The translations under genes were made by a program, and so were the position numbers. This document shows positions 1-6,092 of a stretch of 8,670 nt of DNA, piece after piece (position 1 is the first letter of the stretch; each line of letters begins with the position of its first letter). Origin of the DNA: DASRBA01 sp036559665 (GTDB taxonomy: Bacteria; Myxococcota; Myxococcia; Myxococcales; Myxococcaceae); assembly GCA_036559665.1 (NCBI GenBank), contig DATBSS010000158.1, positions 1 to 8,670 on the forward strand, in the 5' to 3' direction. The notes under the pieces are model-generated. The model did not search any database. It was not told the origin of the DNA and saw only the letters and a program-made list of their open reading frames with translations.

Positions 1-5
1 CCGGT

Positions 6-52
6 CTAGCCGAGGCCTAGCCCCTCCTGGCGTGACAGGGCGGTGACAGGGC
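6..52. repeat. Two pairs of 11-bp-spaced short direct repeats
   Basis: CTAGCC occurs at 6-11 and 17-22, and GTGACAGGGC occurs at 32-41 and 43-52. In each pair the copies start exactly 11 bases apart, about one helical turn. They lie in the leader upstream of the CarF-like gene, where a regulator could bind side by side on one DNA face. No regulator can be named from the sequence. Chance repetition in GC-rich DNA, or the tail of a gene outside the window, remains possible. Confidence 0.35.
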
Positions 53-97
53 CCGGGATGAATCCAGGTAGGTCCGCATGTCGTAACGACTCACGCC

Positions 98-103
98 TAT
101 ACT
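98..103 (+). promoter_or_regulatory. Possible -10 element upstream of the CarF-like gene
   Basis: TATACT matches the sigma-70 -10 consensus at five of six positions and is conspicuous in this GC-rich leader. The hexamer 17 bases upstream (75-80, CGCATG) is a poor -35, so activation or another sigma factor would be needed. Transcription would begin near 109-111, leaving only about 8 bases before the ATG at 118. That would rule out the in-frame upstream starts at 43 and 58 for this transcript and give an almost leaderless mRNA. Confidence 0.3.
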
Positions 104-117
104 GTGCCCGGGCCGAC

Positions 118-846
118 ATGAACCAACCCTCCACCGAGACCGTCACCGTCGAAGCCGCCGCCCCTTCCACCGCCTTCAACCGCATCCCGAACTGGACGGA
201 GTACGCGGGCGTGGCCGCGTTCTTCGCCCTCTGCATCGCGCTGAGCACGAAGGTGGTGGAGGCGATCCGGCTGGGGAGCTGGGTGTGGGTGGTGATGGCC
301 GCGGCGGCCGGCTTCGTGGCGGCGGACTTCCTCTCCGGCCTGGTGCACTGGCTGTTCGACACCTGGGGCACTCCCGCGACGCCGGTGGTGGGCAAGACGT
401 TCATCGTCCCCTTCCGGGTCCACCACAGCGACCCGCTGGACATCACCCGGCACGGCTTCATCGCCACCAACGGGCACAACTGCCTGGCCAGCGTGCCCGT
501 CCTCTTCGGCGCGCTCTTCCTCGACATGCACGCCGGGTGGGGGGCGGGGCTGCTCAGCTTCCTGATGGCCATCTCCCTGGGGACCTTCGGGACCAACCAG
601 TTCCACAAGTGGGCGCACCAGAAGGACGTGGGCCCGGTGGTGGCCTTCCTCCAGCGGCACCACCTGGTGCTCAACCCCCAACACCACGACCGCCACCACA
701 CCCGGCCCTACGACCAGCACTACTGCATCACCACCGGGTGGCTGAACCCGGTCCTGCGCGCCGTCCGCTTCTTCCGGGTGGTCGAGTGGGGGATCACCAA
801 GGTGACCGGCGTCGAACCGCGCAAGGACGACCTGACGACGGCGTAG
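118..846 (+). CDS. carF: CarF/TMEM189 (PEDS1)-type plasmanylethanolamine desaturase
   Basis: Integral-membrane, probably di-iron desaturase of 242 residues. The family introduces the vinyl-ether double bond that turns plasmanyl into plasmenyl ether lipids (plasmalogens). In Myxococcus, CarF is needed for singlet-oxygen/light-induced carotenoid synthesis. Seen here: hydrophobic segments at about 29-50, 55-80 and 122-160, and a family-like histidine set: H77, H102-H103 (RVHHSDP), H112 (ITRHGFIATNGHNC), H163 and H167 (FHKWAH), H189-H190 and H193-H194 (QHHDRHH), and H201. The block around 98-122 closely resembles the animal enzyme as I remember it. In-frame alternatives are GTG at 43 and ATG at 58. 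I prefer ATG 118 because the added residues are Arg/Cys-rich and non-conserved in character and a possible -10 box lies at 98-103. No strong ribosome-binding site precedes any of the three, so the start is uncertain. A 70-base gap separates it from the dehydrogenase, so co-transcription is possible but unproven. Confidence 0.88.
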   Translation: MNQPSTETVTVEAAAPSTAFNRIPNWTEYAGVAAFFALCIALSTKVVEAIRLGSWVWVVMAAAAGFVAADFLSGLVHWLFDTWGTPATPVVGKTFIVPFRVHHSDPLDITRHGFIATNGHNCLASVPVLFGALFLDMHAGWGAGLLSFLMAISLGTFGTNQFHKWAHQKDVGPVVAFLQRHHLVLNPQHHDRHHTRPYDQHYCITTGWLNPVLRAVRFFRVVEWGITKVTGVEPRKDDLTTA

Positions 847-916
847 GCGGCGTAGGACACCGCGACCCGCTGCGCCGTGTCTTCCAAGCGCGTCCTGGGC
901 TAAGACCGCGCTCCTG

Positions 917-2059
917 ATGGACTTCGAGCTTCCCGAGAGCCACCGGGCGCTGCAGGCCTCCTTGCGCGCGTTCTGCGAGGAGAAGGTCAAGCCGTTCGCC
1001 CGCCAGTGGGACCACCAGGAGCGGTTCCCCATGGAGGTGGTGCGGGAGCTGGGGCAGCTGGGCGCGCTGGGCATCCTGGTCGCCGAGGAGTACGGCGGCG
1101 CCGGGATGGACGCCCTGGCGGTGGCCGTGGCGGTGGAGGAGGTGAGCCGGTACGACGGCTCGCTGGGCCTGACCGTGGCCTCCCACAACGGCCTGGGCAC
1201 CAGCCACGTCCGCCTCTTCGGCACCGAGGCGCAGAAGCGCCGCTACCTCCCGAAGCTCGCCACCGGCGAGTGGCTGGGCGCCTGGGCCCTCACCGAGCCC
1301 GGCTCCGGCTCCGACGCCGCGGCCATGAAGACCACCGCGGTGCGCCGCGGAGACGCCTGGGTGCTCAACGGCACCAAGATGTTCATCACCCAGGGCACGG
1401 TGGGAGACGTGTTCGTGGTGCTGGCGATGACCGGGGGGGACACGAAGCAGCGCGGCGTCACCGCCTTCATCCTGGAGAAGGGCTGGCCGGGGTTCTCCCA
1501 GAAGCCCATCCACGGGAAGCTGGGGATGCGCTCCTCGGACACCGCGGAGCTGGTCCTGGAGAACGTGGAGGTGCCGGACTCGCAGCGGCTGGGCGAGGTG
1601 GGGAGCGGCTTCATCGACACCTTGAAGATCCTGGACCGCGGGCGCATCACCATCGGCGCGCTGGCGGTGGGGCTGGGGCGCGGCGCGCTGGAGGAGTCCA
1701 CCCGGTACGCCAAGGACCGCCAGGCCTTCGGCCAGCCCATTGGCGAGTTCCAGGCCATCCGCTGGATGCTGGCCGACATGCGGATGGAGAACGAAGCCTC
1801 GCGCCTGCTGGTGCACCGGGCCGCGCGCGCCGCCGGGTCCGGCCGCCCCTACGGCAAGGAGGCCTCCATGGCCAAGCTGTTCGCCTCCGAGGCGGCGATG
1901 CGCGCTTGCAACAAGGCGGTGCAGATCCACGGCGGCTACGGCTACACGAGTGAATTCCCGGTGGAGCGGTACCTCCGGGACGCCAAGCTCTGCGAAATAG
2001 GCGAGGGCACCTCCGAGGTGCAGCGGATGATCGTGGCGAGGGAGATCTTCAAGGCGTGA
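917..2059 (+). CDS. Acyl-CoA dehydrogenase (short-/branched-chain type)
   Basis: FAD-dependent cytoplasmic flavoprotein of 380 residues, the usual family length. It oxidises an acyl-CoA to the trans-2-enoyl-CoA and passes electrons to electron-transfer flavoprotein, in beta-oxidation or branched-chain amino acid catabolism. Seen in order: N-terminal helical domain (about 5-118), the FAD/substrate signature LTEPGSGSDA at 125-134, MFITQG in the beta domain, the C-terminal helical domain with RQAFGQPIGEFQ around 268-279 and VQIHGGYGY at 335-343, and EIGEGTSEVQR near the end. E363 in that motif is at the position of the catalytic base of medium- and short-chain enzymes, so the protein should be active. 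Substrate cannot be read reliably; butyryl-, isobutyryl-, 2-methylbutyryl- and isovaleryl-CoA are all possible. The ATG at 917 fits the family N-terminus but has only a weak ribosome-binding site. The stop overlaps the next gene's GTG start by 4 bases, and MeaB two genes down fits propionyl/branched-chain acyl-CoA degradation. Confidence 0.95.
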   Translation: MDFELPESHRALQASLRAFCEEKVKPFARQWDHQERFPMEVVRELGQLGALGILVAEEYGGAGMDALAVAVAVEEVSRYDGSLGLTVASHNGLGTSHVRLFGTEAQKRRYLPKLATGEWLGAWALTEPGSGSDAAAMKTTAVRRGDAWVLNGTKMFITQGTVGDVFVVLAMTGGDTKQRGVTAFILEKGWPGFSQKPIHGKLGMRSSDTAELVLENVEVPDSQRLGEVGSGFIDTLKILDRGRITIGALAVGLGRGALEESTRYAKDRQAFGQPIGEFQAIRWMLADMRMENEASRLLVHRAARAAGSGRPYGKEASMAKLFASEAAMRACNKAVQIHGGYGYTSEFPVERYLRDAKLCEIGEGTSEVQRMIVAREIFKA

Positions 2060-2955
2060 GCGAGGGGCCCGAGGGCGCACGGATGAAAGAGCAGCTGGAA
2101 GGGCTCGGGCTCACGGTGGCGGAGGGCCCGGCCGGAATGCAGGCCGTGCTGGCGATGGCGCAGCTGCCGCTGCTCAACCCACTCACGCGCCGGGAGCTCA
2201 AGGAGGTCACCTTCACCGTGGCCGGGGAGCGCCTGGTGGCCATCCACCCGCCGGAGGTGGTGGGCATCACCCCCATCGCCATCCCGCGGCTCACCACCGG
2301 CGACGAGCTCCAGGCGCAGGTCCACGCCGCCTTCAACGAGCACGTCCAGCAGACCCAGCGGCGCTCCGGGCAGCTCCAGGCCATGGGCATCGCCGCCCGG
2401 GTGGAGCCGGGCACCCTGCAGCTCACCGCCGAGCTGGAAGGGTCCGGCTACGAGTTCCTGATCGCGCTCGACAAGCGCGGCGGATTCCGGGTCATCAAGG
2501 CGCGGCGGGACGGGGGCGAGGTGGACGTCTCCGCCGGCCACACCTTCGACCTCAACGAGTTCCGCGAACGCTCCGGCCTGGTCGGCTACCTGGTGGCGCT
2601 CTTCGGCGGCGAGGTGCACGCGGACCACGCCCCGCCCAAGGGCACCACGGCGGAGCTGGAGTCCCTGATCAGCTACGCCGAGGTGTCGGAGCGCTTCGGC
2701 CGCGGCACGCTCATCCCGCCCCAGAGCCCCATCGACATCCTGATGGTGCTGGAGGCGGGCGGGCAGGCCTACCGCTTCGCCGCGGCGCGGGTGGCGGGGC
2801 GCACCTTCCGCGGGCTGCTGGCGGGCGCCGCCGGCAAGGTGTGGGCGGGGCGCTTCGACCTGGACGACAACTTCCCCGGGCCGCGCAAGCTGCTCGCCGA
2901 CCTGCTGGAGCTGCCGGAGTCGGAGGTCACGGTGGTGGCGGAGGAGGAGGCGTGA
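2056..2955 (+). CDS. Unrecognised soluble protein between acyl-CoA dehydrogenase and MeaB
   Basis: Predicted 299-residue protein that I cannot assign to a family. It has no signal peptide, transmembrane segment, Cys-rich cluster or nucleotide-binding loop. The sequence reads as a globular alpha/beta protein: a Met/Leu-rich N-terminal helix region (about 10-40), an apparent strand-rich stretch around residues 50-80, a helical Gln-rich stretch (about 85-115), a second strand-rich part (about 118-165), and an acidic C-terminus ending EEEA. The GTG at 2056 overlaps the dehydrogenase TGA (GTGA) and has AGGGAG at 2039-2044 upstream, so coupled translation is likely. An in-frame ATG at 2083 is the alternative and would remove 9 residues. 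Coding is supported by the full-length frame with the same G/C third-position bias as its neighbours, and by 4-base overlaps at both ends. Sharing a transcript with the dehydrogenase and MeaB suggests a role in acyl-CoA or B12-mutase metabolism, but that is inference from position only. Confidence 0.8.
   Translation: MSEGPEGARMKEQLEGLGLTVAEGPAGMQAVLAMAQLPLLNPLTRRELKEVTFTVAGERLVAIHPPEVVGITPIAIPRLTTGDELQAQVHAAFNEHVQQTQRRSGQLQAMGIAARVEPGTLQLTAELEGSGYEFLIALDKRGGFRVIKARRDGGEVDVSAGHTFDLNEFRERSGLVGYLVALFGGEVHADHAPPKGTTAELESLISYAEVSERFGRGTLIPPQSPIDILMVLEAGGQAYRFAAARVAGRTFRGLLAGAAGKVWAGRFDLDDNFPGPRKLLADLLELPESEVTVVAEEEA
2940..2950 (+). promoter_or_regulatory. Strong Shine-Dalgarno for meaB inside the upstream gene
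   Basis: The purine run GGAGGAGGAGG contains overlapping GGAGG cores at 2940-2944 and 2943-2947, which lie 7 and 4 bases from the GTG at 2952. The same bases encode the final Glu codons of the unknown protein. It fixes the meaB start at 2952 rather than at upstream in-frame codons. Confidence 0.75.
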
Positions 2956-3980
2956 CCTCGGCGCCGTCCCTGGCCGCGCGCGTCCTCCAGGGGGACGTGC
3001 GCGCCGCCTCGCGGCTGATGCGGTGGATCGACGACGGGCTGGAGGGCACCGCCGCCGAGCTGCGGGCCATCTTCCCTCACACCGGCAAGGCCTACGTGGT
3101 GGGCATCACCGGGTCGCCGGGGGCGGGCAAGTCCACGCTGACCGACCGGCTGATCGCCATCTGCCGCCAGCGCGGCCTCACCGTCGGCGTGCTGGCGGTG
3201 GACCCCACCAGCCCCTTCACCGGGGGCGCCATCCTGGGGGACCGGATCCGGATGCAGGACCACGCCGGGGACCCGGGCGTGTTCATCCGCTCGCTCGCCA
3301 CCCGCGGGAACCTGGGCGGGCTCTCCCGCGCCACCGGGGACTGCATCCGGGTGATGGACGCCATGGGCCGGCAGGTGGTCCTGGTGGAGACGGTGGGCGT
3401 GGGCCAGGACGAGATCGACATCGCCCAGATGGCGCACGCCACCGTGGTGGTGGTGGTGCCCGGCATGGGCGACGACATCCAGGCGATCAAGGCCGGCATC
3501 CTGGAGGTGGCGGACGTCTTCTGCGTCAACAAGGCCGACCAGGACGGCGCCGACCGCACCGTGCGCGAGCTGCGCTCGATGCTGGAGCTGCGCCACGCGG
3601 TGAAGCCGATGCCGGCCTTCGACCACGACGAGCACCACCGGATGAAGGGCGCCCCGGCGAAGGTGGAGCCGAAGGATGACGAGTGGGAACCGCCCATCGT
3701 CAAGACGGTGGCGGCGCGCGGCGACGGGGTGGAGGAGCTGTGGCAGGCGGTGGAGCGGCACCGCGCCTTCCTGGAGCGCACCGGGCAGAAGCTGCTCAAG
3801 GAGCGGTCTCGCGCCGCGGCCCAGTTCGTGGCCCTGCTGCGCGAACGGCTGCTCTCGTCGGCCTTGCTGAAGCTGGAGCGGGAGCGGGGCCGGCTGGACG
3901 AGGTCGCCTCGCGGATCGCGGAGCGGTCGGCGGACCCCTACGAGCTGGCCGAATCGCTGGCCAGCCAGCTTGCGGAGTGA
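2952..3980 (+). CDS. meaB: MeaB/ArgK-family GTPase, chaperone of B12-dependent acyl-CoA mutase
   Basis: Cytoplasmic G3E-type GTPase of 342 residues. Family members (bacterial MeaB, human MMAA) gate adenosylcobalamin loading and protect methylmalonyl-CoA mutase or related mutases from inactivation. Visible motifs: N-terminal helical region (1-45), P-loop GSPGAGKST at 54-62, VDPTSPFTGGAILGDRIRM at 83-101, IRSLATRGNLGGL at 112-124, the ETVGVGQDE switch at 146-154, NKAD base specificity at 193-196, and a helical C-terminal region suited to dimerisation. The older name ArgK (transport kinase) is considered a misassignment. GTG 2952 overlaps the previous TGA and has a very strong Shine-Dalgarno. 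One oddity: between the NKAD region and the WEPPIV strand, about residues 218-244 form a charged, His-containing stretch (AFDHDEHH, then KDDEW) that seems longer than in the MeaB proteins I remember. No mutase subunit is in the window, so its partner must lie elsewhere. Confidence 0.95.
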   Translation: MTSAPSLAARVLQGDVRAASRLMRWIDDGLEGTAAELRAIFPHTGKAYVVGITGSPGAGKSTLTDRLIAICRQRGLTVGVLAVDPTSPFTGGAILGDRIRMQDHAGDPGVFIRSLATRGNLGGLSRATGDCIRVMDAMGRQVVLVETVGVGQDEIDIAQMAHATVVVVVPGMGDDIQAIKAGILEVADVFCVNKADQDGADRTVRELRSMLELRHAVKPMPAFDHDEHHRMKGAPAKVEPKDDEWEPPIVKTVAARGDGVEELWQAVERHRAFLERTGQKLLKERSRAAAQFVALLRERLLSSALLKLERERGRLDEVASRIAERSADPYELAESLASQLAE

Positions 3981-3983
3981 CGG

Positions 3984-4709
3984 GTGGCGGAGAAGGCCGG
4001 GAAGGCGACCCCCGAGGAGCTGGTGGCGAAGCTGGAGGCCAGGCTGGGCGCCGGCTATGGCCCGGGCTCGCAGCTGCTGGCGGCGCTCACCCACAAGAGC
4101 TGGGTCAACGAGCACCGCGACTGGGGCGACCACAACGAGCGCCTGGAGTTCCTGGGCGACGCGGTGGTGGACCTGGCCATCAGCCACCGCCTGATGGAGC
4201 GCTTCCCGCGCGCCAGCGAGGGCGAGCTGTCCAAGCTGCGCGCGCTGCTGGTGAACGAGGACAGCCTGGCGCGGGTGGCGCGCGCGGTGGGCCTGGGCGA
4301 GCTGCTGCTGCTGGGCCGCGGCGAGGAGATGACCGGCGGGCGGGAGAAGAGCTCCGTGCTGGCGGACGCGCTGGAGGCGGTGATCGGCGCGGTGTACCTG
4401 GCCGGCGGCCTGCCGGCGGTGATGGAGCTGGTGGACCGGCACTTCCGCGAGGCGCTGGCCGGCGTGGCCGAGGGCCGCAACGGGCTGGACTACAAGACGC
4501 TCCTCCAGGAGAGCGCCCAGGAGCGCCTGCGGACGCCGCCGCGCTACCGGACCGTCGCCGAATCCGGCCCGGACCACGACAAGACCTTCGAGGTGGAGGT
4601 GGTGATCGGCGACGAGCCGTACGCCCGCGCCTCCGGGAAGTCGAAGAAGGAAGCGGAGCAGGCGGCGGCCCGCCAGGCGCTCGAGCGGCTCCGCGGAACC
4701 GGCGAGTAG
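3984..4709 (+). CDS. rnc: Ribonuclease III
   Basis: Double-strand-specific endoribonuclease of 241 residues that processes rRNA precursors and structured mRNAs as a Mg2+-dependent homodimer. The N-terminal RNase III domain carries HKSW at 37-40 and the signature NERLEFLGDAVVDL at 51-64, with acidic residues E52, E55 and D59. The second acidic pair is D128 and E131 in VLADALEAVIG. These match the E. coli catalytic set E38, E41, D45, D114 and E117, so the enzyme should be active. The C-terminal double-stranded RNA-binding domain runs from DYKTLLQE (about 169) to the end and includes the basic helix GKSKKEAEQAAA. The GTG at 3984 starts 3 bases after the meaB stop, with GGAG at 3974-3977 at good spacing, so it is probably transcribed with meaB although its function belongs to the downstream ribosome cluster. 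A small hairpin sits on its stop codon. Confidence 0.96.
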   Translation: MAEKAGKATPEELVAKLEARLGAGYGPGSQLLAALTHKSWVNEHRDWGDHNERLEFLGDAVVDLAISHRLMERFPRASEGELSKLRALLVNEDSLARVARAVGLGELLLLGRGEEMTGGREKSSVLADALEAVIGAVYLAGGLPAVMELVDRHFREALAGVAEGRNGLDYKTLLQESAQERLRTPPRYRTVAESGPDHDKTFEVEVVIGDEPYARASGKSKKEAEQAAARQALERLRGTGE

Positions 4710-4724
4710 CGCTCGAAGCGGCTA
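4707..4724 (+). other. Small hairpin spanning the rnc stop codon
   Basis: TAG (4707-4709) can pair with CTA (4722-4724), and CGCT (4710-4713) with AGCG (4717-4720), with loop CGA and one bulged G at 4721. That is a 7-bp stem including the rnc stop codon. AAAAGGG rather than a T-run follows, so it is not a classical intrinsic terminator on this strand. It could protect a 3' end or act as a processing site, but it is short for an RNase III substrate and may be chance. Confidence 0.3.
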
Positions 4725-4732
4725 AAAAGGGC

Positions 4733-4761
4733 TTGGCGCCGGGAGGGCGGCTCACTACAAG
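4733..4761 (+). promoter_or_regulatory. Possible sigma-70-like promoter before the cyclophilin lipoprotein gene
   Basis: TTGGCG at 4733-4738 and TACAAG at 4756-4761 are separated by exactly 17 bases, in the 64-base gap between rnc and the cyclophilin gene. Transcription would start near 4768, only about 6 bases before the ATG at 4774, which leaves no room for a ribosome-binding site. Both boxes are imperfect, so this is a weak candidate. Confidence 0.25.
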
Positions 4762-4773
4762 ACGGGACCCCGT

Positions 4774-5511
4774 ATGACTCGATTCGCCGTCCTCGCCGCC
4801 GCCGCCGCCCTGGCGCTCACCGGGTGCAAGCAGGAAGCCCCCAGCCAGCCTCCTCCGCCGCCCCCACCACCCGCCGCCACGCCGCCGCCTCCTCCTCCGG
4901 CCCCGGAGGCCAGGGCCCCCGAGCAGCCCTCCGCGCCGGCCTCCTCGGGGGGCCACGCGCTGATGGACGCCGCCATGGCCGGCAAGCCCCTCACCGCCGT
5001 CATCCAGACGACGATGGGGGAAATCACCGTCGAGCTGTACGCGAAGGACGCGCCGAAGACGGTGGCCAACTTCGTGGGGCTCGCCTCGGGGGAGAAGCCG
5101 TGGACGGAAGCCCGCTCCGGCCAGCCGCAGACCCGCCCGCTCTACGACGGCACCATCTTCCACCGGGTGATCCCCGGGTTCATGATCCAGGGCGGCGACC
5201 CGCTGGGGAACGGCACCGGCGATCCGGGCTACAAGTTCGAGGACGAATTCCAGGGCGGGCGCGCGTTCGACCACCCCGGCATCCTGGCCATGGCCAACGC
5301 CGGCCCCAACACCAACGGCTCCCAGTTCTTCATCACCGTGGCCCCCACGGCGCACCTGACCAACCGCCACACCATCTTCGGCAACGTGGTGAAGGGGTAC
5401 GACGTGGTGGAGCGGATCGCCAACACGCCGCGAGATGCGCGCGACCGGCCGCTGGAGACGGTGCGGATCAACCGGATCGTGGTCACCGACGGAAAGATCA
5501 ACGCGAAGTAG
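4774..5511 (+). CDS. Cyclophilin-type peptidyl-prolyl isomerase, predicted lipoprotein
   Basis: Predicted 245-residue exported isomerase that would catalyse cis-trans isomerisation of prolyl bonds and assist folding of envelope proteins. The N-terminus is a lipoprotein signal: MTR, then a hydrophobic Ala/Leu core, then lipobox L15-T16-G17-C18, with C18 the expected acylated residue. Lys at +2 does not match the Asp inner-membrane retention signal of enterobacteria, so the outer membrane is a reasonable guess. Residues 20-60 are a low-complexity Pro/Ala linker with runs of eight and six prolines. The cyclophilin domain covers about 72-245, with IFHRVIPGFMIQGGD at 128-142 (R131, F136, Q139 at catalytic positions) and GSQFFIT at 182-188. 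Between them the domain carries a GEKPWTEARSG-type insertion typical of bacterial proteins. The ATG at 4774 gives the complete signal peptide, although the ribosome-binding site is poor. It is followed 23 bases later by a closely related cytoplasmic paralogue. Confidence 0.93.
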   Translation: MTRFAVLAAAAALALTGCKQEAPSQPPPPPPPPAATPPPPPPAPEARAPEQPSAPASSGGHALMDAAMAGKPLTAVIQTTMGEITVELYAKDAPKTVANFVGLASGEKPWTEARSGQPQTRPLYDGTIFHRVIPGFMIQGGDPLGNGTGDPGYKFEDEFQGGRAFDHPGILAMANAGPNTNGSQFFITVAPTAHLTNRHTIFGNVVKGYDVVERIANTPRDARDRPLETVRINRIVVTDGKINAK

Positions 5512-5520
5512 CGCAAGAGA

Positions 5521-5530
5521 AGAGGAGAGA
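5521..5530 (+). promoter_or_regulatory. Shine-Dalgarno for the second cyclophilin
   Basis: The purine-rich AGAGGAGAGA contains GGAG at 5524-5527, 7 bases before the ATG at 5535. It favours that ATG over the in-frame ATGs at 5541 and 5544. Confidence 0.6.
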
Positions 5531-5534
5531 AGCC

Positions 5535-6092
5535 ATGGGCATGATGGATGAGGCTCGCGCCGGGAACGACCTGTACGCGACGTTCGACACCACCGAAGGG
5601 ACGATCGTCGTCAAGCTGTTCGCCAAGGACGCGCCGAAGACGGTGGAGAACTTCGTGGGGCTGGCCACCGGCGAGAAGCCGTGGACCCACCCCGGCACCG
5701 GCGAGGCGATGCAGGGCAAGCCGCTGTACGACGGCACCATCTTCCACCGCTGCATCAAGGACTTCATGGTCCAGGGCGGCGACCCGCTGGGAAAGGGCAC
5801 CGGCGGACCCGGCTACCGCTTCGAGGACGAGTTCAAGAGCGGCCGGTCCTTCAACAAGCCGGGCCTGCTGGCCATGGCCAACTCCGGGCCTGGCACCAAC
5901 GGCTCGCAGTTCTTCATCACCGTGGCGGAGACCTCCTGGCTCAACAACAAGCACACCATCTTCGGCGAGGTGGTGAAGGGCTACGAGCACGTGGCCCGCG
6001 TCGCCAACGTCATCCCCAAGGGCGGCGGGGACCGTCCCAAGACCGACGTGAAGATCAACAAGCTGACGATCTCCGCCCAGATGCCCGCGTGA
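5535..6092 (+). CDS. Cyclophilin-type peptidyl-prolyl isomerase, cytoplasmic
   Basis: Predicted 185-residue peptidyl-prolyl cis-trans isomerase made almost entirely of one cyclophilin domain. It has no signal peptide or lipobox, so it should act in the cytoplasm as a folding helper. Active-site region: IFHRCIKDFMVQGGD at 69-83 (R72, F77, Q80) and GSQFFIT at 123-129. In a hand alignment with the lipoprotein cyclophilin immediately upstream, I count 71 identical residues out of 96 across the central block (PLYDGT to the Ala-Asn after the KGY motif). The pair therefore looks like a tandem duplication in which one copy gained or lost an export signal and linker. A good ribosome-binding site (GGAG at 5524-5527) supports the ATG at 5535. 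Its TGA overlaps the era GTG by 4 bases, which suggests translational coupling to a ribosome-assembly GTPase. Confidence 0.93.
   Translation: MGMMDEARAGNDLYATFDTTEGTIVVKLFAKDAPKTVENFVGLATGEKPWTHPGTGEAMQGKPLYDGTIFHRCIKDFMVQGGDPLGKGTGGPGYRFEDEFKSGRSFNKPGLLAMANSGPGTNGSQFFITVAETSWLNNKHTIFGEVVKGYEHVARVANVIPKGGGDRPKTDVKINKLTISAQMPA

Noticed and set aside
43..117. Longer starts for the CarF-like protein at GTG 43 or ATG 58
   Set aside because: The extra residues look non-coding, no better ribosome-binding site is present, and a -10-like box at 98-103 would lie inside the extension. Not fully excluded.
847..916. Promoter for the acyl-CoA dehydrogenase in the 70-base gap
   Set aside because: TAAGAC at 901-906 could be a -10, but no acceptable -35 lies at the right distance and there is no other support.
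794..2080. 428-residue minus-strand open frame opposite the acyl-CoA dehydrogenase
   Set aside because: It is low-complexity and fully antisense to a conserved enzyme; nothing indicates an independent gene.
2841..2951. Earlier in-frame start for meaB
   Set aside because: The added 37 residues are Gly/Ala/Arg-rich shadow of the upstream gene, and the Shine-Dalgarno at 2940-2950 points to GTG 2952.
2769..4577. 602-residue minus-strand open frame opposite meaB and rnc
   Set aside because: Same artefact: repetitive translation without domain character, lying opposite conserved genes with intact catalytic motifs.
4824..5534. Upstream extension of the second cyclophilin through the first, as if one 422-residue fusion
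   Set aside because: That frame over 4824-5534 is the +1 shadow of the lipoprotein cyclophilin and has no domain content; a good ribosome-binding site and ATG at 5535 define the real start.
5681..6088. Upstream extension of era into the cyclophilin gene
   Set aside because: It is a shadow frame with Arg/Gly/His-rich nonsense sequence, and Era proteins begin just before the P-loop, as given by GTG 6089.
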